Shown: positions 45,284-56,704 of the stretch, piece by piece
Numbering within the stretch: position 1 is the stretch's first letter
Layout of the letters: every line of letters starts with the position of its first letter
Origin: Fagopyrum homotropicum
Taxonomy: Eukaryota > Streptophyta > Magnoliopsida > Caryophyllales > Polygonaceae
Assembly (NCBI GenBank): GCA_033239125.1
Contig: BSWB01000002.1
Location: 156,660,409 to 156,724,408, forward strand
DNA: 64,000 nt
Reading direction: 5' to 3'
Notes under the pieces: model-generated
Databases searched by the model: none
Told to the model about the DNA's origin: nothing
What the model saw: only the letters and a program-made list of their open reading frames with translations
Made by a program: the position numbers and the translations under genes

Positions 45284-46119
45284 ACGCAGGTACGGTCTAG
45301 GTACGGACCTTAAACAAGCGCTTCTTGGGAGGCAACCCAAGTTATTTCACTTATGTTCTCTTTTTTTCATTCTTAGAATAGTTAGTATAGTCGTTTTTGC
45401 TTTGTTTTGCCGTCGATACCTTCCGGTATGATGTGTTTTTGGATGTAGGAGCAAGGAATAGGAATTGGAAGGAGGAAAAGTTGGAAGAATTTGACGAAAC
45501 TTGAATGTTGGCACAATGCAGAGAGTTCCACGCCCTAAACCATGGTCATGGAGGCTACAGTTACCGTAATTCTTTAAATTCTGAGCAAAATCACCAAAAC
45601 CACGGGTCCGTACAATTCCATGGCCGTGGAAAACCCCGAGTGACCGTGATTTTCCAAAATTTTTACGGCCACTATAGAAACCACTTTCCTTCACAAAAAC
45701 ACCACAATTCTCAATTCCACGACCCTTCTCCACGCCCTAAACGCCGAAACCACTCCTCCTCTCTCAAATCTTCGTTCGGAGTCCGATTCGAACGATTCTT
45801 GATCCTAAAGTGAAGCATTTTCAACCATCTACAAGATCCAATCAACAATCGGAGTGAACAATCCCTGCACAAGACGGAATTTGGATTTTAAAAATGCAAA
45901 ACCTAGGTTTTTCTCCTCTTTCTCTACTTTGTTAATTTGGCTCGATTCTTGCAAGATTTTTAGGATAACTGATTGGAATTGGAATTGGAATTAGTCTAGG
46001 ACTGTGTCTGCTGAATTTGGTGTGATTTGGTTGAGATTTGTGAAAAACAGAACCGAACCACGGTCACTGGGAGTTCCACGACCGTGGAAGTTATAGAACA
46101 GACCATGATTTTCACTAGA
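45284..46119 (+). promoter_or_regulatory. Leader of the env-like ORF in D with putative internal promoter
   Basis: Pol-stop hairpin 45316-45340 (arms CTTGGG/CCCAAG); tag cluster 45525-45672 (TTCCACGCCC, CCATGGTCATGG, TTCCATGGCCGTGGAA); degenerate TATAGAAA at 45673-45680; composite hairpin 46058-46110 with TTCCACGACCGTGGAA, ending 9 nt before the ATG. Same order as in E and F. Promoter function is inferred. Confidence 0.55.
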
Positions 46120-47654
46120 ATGGACAATTTGTTTAGGAGAAAGTCTATCAGGAACAAGAAGAGGAAAGGTGACAATTCCTCTTCCTCCCAAAACCCTTCT
46201 AATGAACCACCATCACCCCGACCTCCTAAAATTCCAACAATCCATGAGGATTACCTCGATGCCTTAGAAAGGATCAAGAAGAGACCGGTCATAGGACCAA
46301 GATACTTAGTGCTTGATGAGTTAGAGCCACTCAATAAGGTGAATGATTGGCATGGCTATTAGATAGAGCCGGGTTGATTATCTTTTCCGCTATTAGAGCG
46401 GATGCTTATGAGGAGATCACTAGGGAGTTCGTCACTTCCTTTGAGCATAGCGCCGTCGATAGGACGGTTTCTTTCCGGTTGATGGAGGAGAACTATGAGT
46501 TCTCAATCTTGCAGTTTGGAGCCTTCTTTGGGTTCCATGAGACCTTCAATGGTCGTTTTCCTAGCGGGGTATACGCTAATGATTTTTGGAAGGAGATAGC
46601 GATGGTTAACGCTAGTGAGGATCGTTGGCAGCCGGCCGACACCAAGGCTAAGCTCATCTACCACTTAGCCTTGAAGATAGCTCATAGGGTCCTTTCCGAG
46701 TGCCTATTCCCTAGGACTGAGACCCCCCAAAAGATTAAGACCGATGAGCTTTTCCTCCTCTACTGTATGCTCCATGGTAGACTTGTTGATTGTACTACCC
46801 TTCTAGCCTCCACCATGAGTAAATTGAAGAACAAGAGAGCCGGTAACATTGGGTATGGTGGGATGGTCACTCACATCGCCTCGCAGCTTGGGATAGATTA
46901 CTCCGCATGTACTAGGATAGCGGCGAGACCTTTGGGTCTCAATAGCCTTATGACCAGGGGTATCATCTTTCCTAGACACCGCGGTCCACCTATCGCTTGT
47001 ATGCCTTGGGAGGAGAGAGGAGGTAGAGGCATCCGATGGCTTCCCGAGTATTCCATTATGGCCGGACACCATAATTGGAAGGAGACTTTCGCTGCTATGC
47101 ATGCGAATAGGTTAGCACCACCTCCTTATGTCCCGGATGAGGCTCCAGCTGCAGATATTGAGGAGGAGACTAGAGAAGGTGATGATTTTGAGGGAGGAGG
47201 TGAGGAGCAGGACTTTGGCACTTTTCCGGATCAGCCAGCACACTTTCCCGACCCTCCTAGACGTTCTCCTAGACCTTCTGGACCTTTCGGTGTCTCTTCC
47301 TCTTGCCGTGCTAGCGTGAGTGAGAGGCCGACTAGGATGGACGCTCTTCCCGCTTGGTATGGGGAGCAGCCTTCATGGATGGGAGCTCCACCTCCTTGGT
47401 ATGATCAGGCACCAACAGCACCGACTCCCCAGGATGCACCGTCATGGTACGGACAGCCACCGGCTTGATACCAGCAGCTACCGGAGTGGGCTACCGACCC
47501 ATCCAGGAGGGTGGGAGACTTAGAGATCCATCGGGACCAGCGGGACGCACGGGCTGAGGAGCATGATATGATGATGAGAGACATATACCGCCAGCAGTTT
47601 GGGCGGAACTTCAGCTCCGACTTCCGTCCATTTCCACCACCGCCTCCTCCGTAG
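46120..47654 (+). pseudogene. Env-like third ORF of D, frameshifted
   Basis: Starts at ATG 46120 (context AGAATGG as in F). Basic N-terminus, then the shared region (LDRAGL; HRVLSECLFPRTETPQKI; LFLLYCM; GYGGMVTHIA; LNSLMTRGIIFPR), an acidic stretch near 47150-47220, and a C-terminus with repeated WY-G/D-Q and PP units ending in six prolines. A frameshift lies near 46350, and TGA 47466-47468 stands where the WYxQ pattern predicts Trp. The natural stop is TAG 47652-47654. No membrane segment seen. Confidence 0.78.
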
Positions 47655-48064
47655 TGACGAGTTTGCCGATTGCAAGTTCAGCCGCCCTACCACCGTCTAG
47701 TGAGTTCATTTTTTTTGCTTTTCCTCTTTTCTTTATTTCTTTTTTAACATTGATGACAATGTATGTTTCTAAGTATGGGGTGGGGTGTAACTTTATGTGT
47801 AATAACTCTACTTCATTTGCTTGCTTCAATCTATGACACTTTGCATGTTTCATTTCATAGTCACACGTTTCGTTATTGCATTGCATGAAAAAAGGCTTTG
47901 AAAAACCCATAAAAATTTGAAAAATTTTGAAAAAGCTTTTGTGATTCTAAGATTAGAGATGACTTCTGTGATAGTTCTTACTTGCGGAATGAGTTTTTGA
48001 TGACAAATGTATGCTTAAACAGAATTATGAATTGGAAAGAAATTGAGTGTGTTGTTTATCCTTT
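47655..48064 (+). other. Noncoding tail of D, part before F
   Basis: Tail-start hairpin ACATTG-ATGA-CAATGT (47747-47762) and AAGTATGGGGTGGGG (47771 onward). Nothing coding. Ends at the F target site CCTTT (48060-48064) and continues at 61129. Confidence 0.75.
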
Positions 48065-49704
48065 TGATGACATGAATTATGTATCATCATATTCATGCAT
48101 ACTACAGCACATTATCTCTATTTACCTTGCATTTAGAGGGATTTTGCATACCTTTTATGTTCTATTCAATCAATTGTCGGAAATAGAGGTCTACACGAGA
48201 TTTTGATGAATTGCAGGTAAATAGAGCTGAATTGGAAGCAAAAATGGAGCAAGAAGCATCTAAGGATGTTAAGGAAGCTAAAGGAGTCTTAGGAGGATCA
48301 CAAAGGGCTAAGGAATTGCAAAGGAGAAGCATAGAAGACGAACCAAAGGAAGAGCACTTTCTGTTGAAGAAAATCGTGCTAATGTATATAAAAATCGGAC
48401 GATTTTTATACCTAAAAATCGAACGGTTTTTCACTAAAATCGACTGGGTCGATTTTCTTCACGATTCGGCCAAATGAAAAGACGACATAAAGCCCAATTA
48501 ATTTGGGCTAGATGAGAGTTTTGCCAAACGGCCCATCTGCAAGAAACTATAGAAGAGAACCCTACGAACGAAAAGGGGGTCTTCGCACCAGATAATTTTT
48601 AGACGTTTTGGAGAAATCAAGGATTCTTGGAGAGAGATTGAAGAACTTTTGCCGGAAAGTCATTCTTGATCTTTGATTGTGAGATTTCTTTATTCCATTG
48701 CCTTGTTTGTGGTTTGTGAACACGAAATTGAGTTGTTTGAGAGATACATTGAACAGATTTGACGATTGTTTTACAGATTTGAAAGTTATAGAATTTTTCG
48801 TTCAAGATTTGGTTTCTTTGCGATATCTTCTTCAATAATTAATTTGATTCGATTTTGAAAATGGTTGGCTAAAAACCTTGTGATTAATTCTGGGGAGAAT
48901 AGTTGATGATTAAGGCTTAGATGATGATAGACTGAACTCATTCAAACATTGGGACTCTGAGAATTTAGATCTTAGTTTTGCGACAAACAGGAAAATCGGA
49001 CTGTTCTTGAGAAAAATCGGCCGATTTTTCGTATGAACAGCACGATTTTCTCTTCTGACGAACTTTAATTGAATTAATCTTTAATCAAAACTAGTCCTTG
49101 CCTAAACCCTAATCTTGATTAACCTTCCTACCCTCTAATTGAATGTATGAATGCATTTCAAACCTGTTTCTACATTTAATAGATTAAGATTGCAAGATTT
49201 GGGTAATAAAGAGACTCAACATCCTTTATTAAGATTCTAAGTGTGCTTTCTATTCTTACTTTGGAGAGTCATATCCTGGAGTTTTAGATAGTTAGTTTGA
49301 ACATAATTCTTGTCTTTAGATCTTTCTATATTGCAGCCTCAACAACCCTTATAGAAAGAACCTATACATTAGTCATATAGGTTTCGGAACTTCATCGTAC
49401 GAATCCTACCTTTGAACATTTAATCTTGGCAATATAAATTCTGTCCTATATCTATAAAAGTGTCTTGAATCGAAAGCCTAAATCGGATACTTGAATCCTT
49501 GGAATCATTTCTCTCTTTGTCATATCACAAAAGCTTTTATACTTTCGCTAGATAATTGAATTTGGAAATTTTCTCACCAAATCCCTGAGTTCGACTCTGG
49601 AATTCTTACCTTTCTACAGCCGATCCGTACACTGCGGGTTCGCTTTGCTTTTGAGTTCTAGATATAAATATTAAGACTTTGACGCACACCCTTTTGAGCG
49701 AACA
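48065..49704 (+). repeat. 5' LTR of F
   Basis: Tag cluster 48372-48475 (AAAATCGGACGATTTTT and relatives); two TATA-like candidates, TATATAAA near 48385 within the cluster and TATAGAAG at 48548-48555; composite hairpin 48992-49050 with AAAAATCGGCCGATTTTT; U5 GATCCGTACACTGCGGG near 49623. The small ORFs here also occur in the 3' LTR and are not genes. Confidence 0.92.
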
Positions 49705-49710
49705 AGTTTT

Positions 49711-49728
49711 TGGCGCCGTTGCCGGGGA
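49711..49728 (+). other. Primer-binding site (tRNA-Asp) of F
   Basis: TGGCGCCGTTGCCGGGGA, complementary to the tRNA-Asp 3' end, 6 bp after the LTR and identical to A and D. Confidence 0.9.
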
Positions 49729-49831
49729 TTTGGTCTAGATCAAATCCGGTTTTCGGTTGTCTAGCTTGAGAGCTCTTGCTCTTGTGATTTGATTTGTCTA
49801 CTTGAGTGATCTTCGCAGGTTCTTTAGGTAT

Positions 49832-52800
49832 ATGCGAAAGACTAGATCCACTAAAGATCTAATTCCTTTCGATCCCGAATTAGAAAGAACTTTGAGGAGA
49901 AAGTTGAAGGAGAAGAAAATGGCTGAAAACGATGAGAGAAACTACAAGGCTGAACTGAACGAAGCTCAACGCCAACTCCAGCTGAGTGAGAAGGCTCGAA
50001 AGGAAGCTGAAATAAGTCATCAATTTCAGATTGATGAACTGAGAGCTATGATGTTGGACATGAAGTTGGAGTTGAACGACTCCAAGAAGAAGAAGAAAGT
50101 CAAGACACCAACTAAGTCCATTCGAAATGACTCATCCGATGATGACGAGATTGATCCGGATATGCCGGAACTTGAAGAGATTGATCCACCACTTCGTCCT
50201 AACCGAAACACTCCAACACCTAAGGTTGTCCCTCGCATTACGACTAGGAATGTTAGAACTGTCAATAACGAAGATAGACCCCGAACTTTGGGGCAACGGA
50301 TGGATCCAATTCAGCAACCACGCCGTCTAGGTGTGGATTTCGGAGCTGAAGACATCCAAGAGTTTAGCTTCTCACCACAAGTCATCACTATGGTTCGCCA
50401 AAGCCAATATGGCGGAGCAAGTACTGAATCTCCGCATCAACACTTGCAGAATTTTGAGATTCTCATGGAGACTATGAAGCCAAAGAAGGCTACTACAAGC
50501 AACTACAAGATCAAGCCATTCTTCTTCTCTTTGAAGGACAAAGCTCTAGCTTGGTACCAAACACTTCCGGCTGCAAAGTTAGCTACATGGGAGGAATTGT
50601 CTTCGGAGTTCCTCACCAAGTTCTTTCCGCCATCCAAAACGGCGGAATTGAGAGGTAAAATAAATGCTTTTTCTATGAAACCTAACGAAAGCTTGTTTCA
50701 ATCTTGGGAAAGGTTTCAAGATCTCTTGTTGGATTGCCCACACCATGGCATTTCCAAGCTGGAATTATTGGAGATCTACTACAAAGGGTTGGATGTGGAG
50801 ACACAATTCAATCTCCAATCTCTATCCTGCGGCACATTCATGGATATGAGAGAGGACGATGCTTGGGACTTCATTGAGAAGCAAGCCCAAGTGATTGAGA
50901 AGTATTCCCACCGGAAGGTGGAATCAAATAGCCGGAATCAAGGCGATACAGGAGCCAAGTTGAATCAAGCGGCCCAAATACAAATATTCTCCCTCAAAGA
51001 TGACATCAAAGAATTGAGGGAAGTGCTCAAAACGAGTCTTCAAAAGACTAAAGAGCAAGAAGCCAACTACATGGGACGAGACAACAATCAAAGGAATGAT
51101 AACCGGAATTCCAATTGGAGCAACAATAACAACCGAAACTCCAATTGGAACAACAACAACAACAATAGGAACTCAAATAACAACAATTGGAGATCAAATC
51201 AGCAAGGTTCAGGTAATCCTTATTCTTATGCTGAAAAGGATCTAACACCTACATCTTCTTCTACTCCTTCTACAAGCCAGGGATAATCAAGCGGATCAAA
51301 CAAACCGGATCCCATGCTAGAAACGATCCCAGGCAAGTTACAAGGATTAGAGAGTTACATAACTTCGGTTGACAAAGCTCACAAAGCTTTAGAAAACCAA
51401 GTATTCAACAAGGCCGGAGAAGTTCCAAGAGATCAAGGGAAGCTTCCCGGAAAGACAGAAGATAACCCAAAGGGAAGGGTTATGGCAATAACTACTAGGA
51501 GCGGCAAGACGACCGTCAACCCTCAACCTAAAGAAGTTGATACCTCCACAAAAGAAGGAGAGGCAAAAGAGAAGGAAGAAGTCTATGTTCCTCCTCCCGC
51601 TTACAAACCACCTCTACCTTTTCCTCAATCTAGAGCGCGAGCACGCCTAGATAAACATTTCGGTAAGTTCGTTGAACTTATGAGTAAGCTCCATATTAAC
51701 ATACCTTTTATGGATGCGATTTTAGGTATGCCGGCTTACGGGAAATTCCTCAAGGAGATCCTCTCCAACAAGAGGAAGTTGGAAGATATAGGAGAAGTCA
51801 AGATGAGTATGGAGTCATCCGAACTCATCAAGACTATGACGGAGAATATGCCACCCAAGCTCCGCGATCCAGGATCCTTTTGCATACCCATCACTTTGGG
51901 AGAAGCTACCTATGATGCTCTTTGTGACCTTGGAGCAAGCGTGAGTATCATACCTCTAGCTCTATGCAAGGCAGTTGGTCTAGGAGAACCTAGACCGGTG
52001 AAGATCACACTCTACATGGCCGATCGTTCTACCACTAAGCCGGTGGGAATATTAGAAGACATTCCGGTAAAGCTAGGTAAGTTTTACATACCTATAGATT
52101 TTGTCGTTCTTGACATACCTGCAGATTACCCGGTTCCCATCATCCTTGGGAGACCATTCCTCGCCACATCTGGATGCATGGTAGATTGCAAGAACGGCCA
52201 GCTATCCTTCCATATCGGTGAAGAAAAGATAGAGTTTATACTATCTTCCTTAATCAAGGAGCCAGCCTTGAAAGATGACGTTTTTGAAATTGTTGAGGAA
52301 GAAGAGTCTAGAGAGATAGTAAGTTCGATCTTGATGAAAGACCCTCTTCAAAAGGTTCTTAGCATGAGCATCATGGAGGAAGGGGTGGAACATGACTGCA
52401 ATGAGGATGTGAAAGCATTAAATGATGTAGAGGAAGAACTAGGAGCAAAAATTGAAGAACTAGAGTGGACTCCGGAAACTGTGAAGAAAATCGACCTGCC
52501 AGAAATAAATCGTCCGATTTCCGAGGTTTCAAGCCGATTTTTTCCGACAGAAACTAAAATCGACCTGACAACAATAAATCGCCCGATTCCTGAAGAGGTA
52601 GCACGATTTTTTCCGACAGAAACTAAAATCGACCTGACAACAATAAATCGCCCGATTCCTGAAGAGGTAGCACGATTTTTTCCGATAGAAAGAAAAATCG
52701 TGCAGAAGATCGACCGATTTACTACAGGAGGGGTCGATTCAATTAGTAATTCTATGGATTTTCCAGACTTCACCGCATCCGCTTCCGAATCTAATGATGA

Positions 52801-55789
52801 GGTACCCACACCTATAGAGACCTCTCCCACAACATCCGAAAGCCACGATTCATCACCAACTAAGGTACCTCCATCATTAGAATTGAAGCAACTTCCCACG
52901 CATTTAAGGTACGCATTTCTTGGCACTAATTCCACATATCCAGTTATAGTCAATGCAAATTTGAATGATGATGAATTAGAGAAACTCATGCATGTTTTGA
53001 AGCAACATAGGAGAGCACTAGGTTACACCATTGATGATTTAGTAGGAATAAAGCCTTCTCTATGTATGCACAAAATATTAATGGAAGAGGATTACAAACC
53101 TTCACGCCAACCTCAAAGACGGTTAAACCCGGCAATGAAAGAGGTCGTGAAGAAAGAAATCCTTAAGCTACTTGATGCAGGTATCATCTTCCCTATTTCT
53201 GATAGCAAATGGGTGAGCCCGGTACAAGTAGTACCCAAGAAAGGAGGCATTACCGTTGTTGCCAACAAGAACAACGAACTCATCCCTGCACGGACAGTTA
53301 CAGGGTGGCGAATGTGCATCGACTACCGCAAACTGAACGTGGCCACAAGGAAGGACCACTTCCCCCTTCCTTTCATCGATCAAATGTTAGAAAGGTTAGC
53401 CCAACATGCTTACTTTTGTTATTTAGATGGATATAGCGGTTTCTTTCAGATACCAATTCATCCGGATGATCAAGAGAAGACAACCTTTACGTGCCCATGG
53501 GGTACGTTCGCTTATAGAAGAATGCCATTCGGATTATGCAATGCTCCAGCCACTTTCCAAAGGTGTATGATGGCAATCTTCTCCGAATATGTAGAGAATA
53601 TCATGGAAGTCTTCATGGACGACTTTTCGGTATATGGTTCTTCCTTTGATAACTGTCTCTATAACCTTTCACTAGTTCTTAAGAGATGTGAGGACACTAA
53701 CTTAGTCTTAAACTGGGAAAAGTGTCATTTCATGGTCACCGAAGGAATTGTGTTAGGTCACTTAGTGTCACAAAGGGGAATAGAGGTGGATCGATCAAAA
53801 ATAGAAACCATTGAGAAGTTACCTCCTCCTTCATCGGTAAAAGGAATTAGAAGCTTCTTAGGACATGCAGGCTTCTATAGGAGATTCATAAAGGATTTTT
53901 CTAAGATTTCAAAACCTTTGACTAATCTTTTGATGAAAGATGCGACTTTCGAATTTTCGAAAGATTGCTTAGATGCTTTTTGCAGGATCAAAGAAGCTTT
54001 GATTTCGGCACCAATCATTCAACCACCCGATTGGACTCTTCCTTTCGAGGTCATGTGTGACGCAAGCGATGTCGCTATAGGAGCCGTTCTTGGACAGAAG
54101 AAAGATGGTCGCACTCATGCCATCTACTACGCTAGCAAAACGCTAGATGAAGCTCAATACAACTACGCAACTACGGAAAAGGAACTTTTAGCCGTAGTAT
54201 ATGCATTTGAGAAATTTCGTTCTTATCTTGTAGGTGCGAAAGTGATAGTCTATACGGACCACTCCGCAATCCGATACTTATTCACGAAGAAGGATGCGAA
54301 GCCAAGACTTCTACGATGGATCTTACTCTTACAAGAGTTTGATTTAGAGATCCGTGATAAGAAAGGATCGGAGAACTCCGTCGCCGATCACCTTAGTCGT
54401 CTTCCACAACTCACCGGCGAGTCGGATGAACTTCCGATAGACGATTCCTTCCCTGACGAGCAGCTGCACGAGATTGAAGAGTGTCTTCAACACATATCAC
54501 AAGGTAATGATCCATGGTTTGCTGACGTTGTAAATTACCTTGTTTGTCAGGAGATCCCACCCGGACTTTCATATGCTCAAAAGAAGAAGTTCTTGAGCGA
54601 CGTCCGGCATTTTTATTGGAACGAACCTCTTCTATTCAAAAGAGGTCCAGATGGCATCTACAGGAGATGTGTTCCCGAAGATGAAATAGATAGTGTCATC
54701 CGACACTGCCATTCTCTACCATGTGGCGGACATGCTAGTTCCCACAAGACTTGTGCTAAGGTACTTCGCTCCGGCTTTTATTGACCTACACTTTTCAAAG
54801 ATGTGCAAAAGTTTGTTGTTTCTTGTGATGCTTGTCAAAGGACAGGTAATATATCCAGGAGGAATGAGATGCCTCTCAACAACATACAAGAAGTAGAGAT
54901 CTTTGATGTATGGGGCATCGACTTTATGGGACCTTTCCCATCTTCATGCGGCAACCAGTATATACTTCTTGCCGTAGACTATGTCTCAAGATGGGTGGAG
55001 GCAATCGCTTCCCCTACTAATGATGCAATGGTAGTGGTGAAGTTCCTCAACAAAACGATCTTCCCAAGGTTCGGAACTCCCCGAACCATCATTAGTGACG
55101 GAGGAACGCATTTCACAGCCCGTCGATTCGAGACTCTATTAGCTAAGTATGGGGTGACCCATAAGATAGCTACACCTTACCATCCGCAAACCAGCGGACA
55201 AGTCGAGATATCCAATAGAGAGATTAAAGGGATTTTAGAGAAGACCGTCTCTAAAACAAGGAAAGATTGGTCAATGAAGCTGGACGATGCACTATGGGCA
55301 TACAGGACGGCCTTCAAGACACCAATAGGTACGACTCCTTATAATCTCGTTTATGGTAAATCATGTCATCTTCCTGTAGAGCTAGAGCATAAGGCTTATT
55401 GGGCTATCAAGTGGCTCAACTTCGACATGAAAGAAGCTGGAGAAAAGCGGCTCTTAGACATCAATGAGCTAGATGAGCTCCGACTGAATGCGTATGAGAA
55501 CGCAAAGACTTACAAGGAACGGACAAAGCGCTGGCATGAAAAGCACATCATCCCGAAAGACTTGAAGGAAGGAGACCAAGTCCTCCTATTCAACTCAAGG
55601 CTTCGTCTATTCCCAGGTAAGCTTAAATCCCGTTGGACAGGACCTTTTGTGATTAAAAGAATTTTCCCCCATGGTGCAGTTGAAGTATGGGGTGAACAAA
55701 GCGGAAGTTTTAAGGTTAATGGCCAACGGTTGAAGAAATACACATCGGAAGCTCCGGTCGAGGAGATAGCTCCTATCCTCCTCCATTGA
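49832..55789 (+). pseudogene. gag-pol: Gag-Pol of F, one frame with two stop codons
   Basis: From the first ATG (49832) to TGA 55787 one reading frame of about 1985 codons holds: coiled coil; Gag domain (about 50340-50900); Asn-rich tail (51070-51200) without a CCHC knuckle; AITTRSG; protease (DLGAS near 51931); spacer with three tag repeats (52488-52735); RT (FMDDFSVYG near 53617); RNase H (CDASDVAIGAVLG near 54058); integrase zinc finger (HCHSLPCGGHA, CDACQRTGN) and core (GIDFMGPFP, SDGGTHF, NREIKGILE); and a C-terminal segment. Stops: TAA 51284-51286 (a Gln position in D) and TGA 54782-54784 (a Trp position in E). Both fit single C/G-to-T/A changes, so Gag-Pol was probably open until recently. 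Confidence 0.92.
52488..52735 (+). repeat. Tandem 69-bp repeats carrying the AAAATCG tag, in frame
   Basis: The unit starting GACAGAAACTAAAATCGACC occurs at 52546 and 52615, a period of 69 bp; a diverged unit precedes and a partial one follows. Each unit has an AAAATCG, an AATCGCCCGATT and a CGATTTTTTCC site, and encodes 23 residues of the form KIDLTTINRPIPEEVARFF. Placed between protease and RT as in A, D and E. Confidence 0.88.
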
Positions 55790-56704
55790 ACACAACATCA
55801 TACACCGTCCAGCTAAAGACGATAAATAAAGCGCTTCTTGGGAGGCAACCCAATGATAGTATAGTTTTCCCTTCTTTCCCTCACTTAGTTAGAATAGATT
55901 AATTGCTTTGTTTCTTCGTTTTTCGTTTTTATATGTTCCTCGATGCACTCTTGGTTTGTCGTGTCATTAATCGCAGGAAACTAGGTTCAAATGTGAGAGA
56001 TTCGCGGAGAATGGAGCACAATTGAGTTATATCTTCGAGATTCAAGAGAAACAAGGAAGGAAATCGACCTACCATAAGGAGATCGTCCGATTCAGCAACA
56101 GAGCAAGTCGATTTTTCTCAACAGAAACAAAAATCGACCTGGAGATCGACCTGCCAAAATAAATCGTCCGATTTTTTCAGTCAGAAAGAAAAATCGCCCC
56201 GACAAATAAATCGACTAGAAAAATCGGCCGATTTTCTTCAGAAATCATCGACTCTATATAAGGACTTCACACTCGATCTTCTTCATTCCCACATCTCCAA
56301 CTCTCGATTTCCCTCTCTCAAGAACACCGAAAATTCGCCACACCCTCAAATCCTCATTCCTTAACCATTTCGAGAGATTCTTGGCTCCAAACTGAAGCAT
56401 TTTCAACGAGGAACAAGGATCTAACAACAACACGCACGGCAATCGACTGCTCCATAAGGAATTCAGGTTTTTTCTTTCCAAAACCTAAGTTTCTCACTTG
56501 AAATTGAAGTTGCTTAGGAAGTGCTTTGTTGTTGGAATTGATAGAGGAATCTGCTTAGAATTCATTGTAGAGAACTGTGTGTGGTGATAGATTGAACAGA
56601 ACTTTACAGAATTGTGAGAATCATTGAAATCGAGATAAAAATCAACCCAGCCCAGAAAAATCGGCCGATTTTTGTGAAGAACAGGTCGATTTTTAGGACT
56701 TAGA
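55790..56704 (+). promoter_or_regulatory. Leader of the env-like ORF in F with putative internal promoter
   Basis: Pol-stop hairpin 55829-55853 (CTTGGG-AGGCAA-CCCAA); dense AAAATCG/CGATTTT cluster 56065-56245; TATATAAGG at 56255-56263, about 440 bp before the ATG; composite hairpin 56625-56694 with AAAAATCGGCCGATTTTT at 56656-56673, ending 10 nt before ATG 56705. This mirrors the F LTR. Promoter function is inferred. Confidence 0.62.

Noticed and set aside
48162..48477. ORFs of 88-90 codons on both strands, repeated at 59585-59900
   Set aside because: They lie in the two LTRs of F across the palindrome cluster; the repetition comes from the LTR pair and not from a gene family.
52488..52735. 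CRISPR-like array
   Set aside because: Only two or three contiguous 69-bp units, no unique spacers, and the repeat is in frame within pol of a plant retroelement.
52348..52989. Minus-strand ORF of 213 codons opposite the F protease-RT spacer
   Set aside because: It is the shadow of the coding strand over the 69-bp repeats and has no recognisable domain; not seen opposite the spacers of A, D or E.
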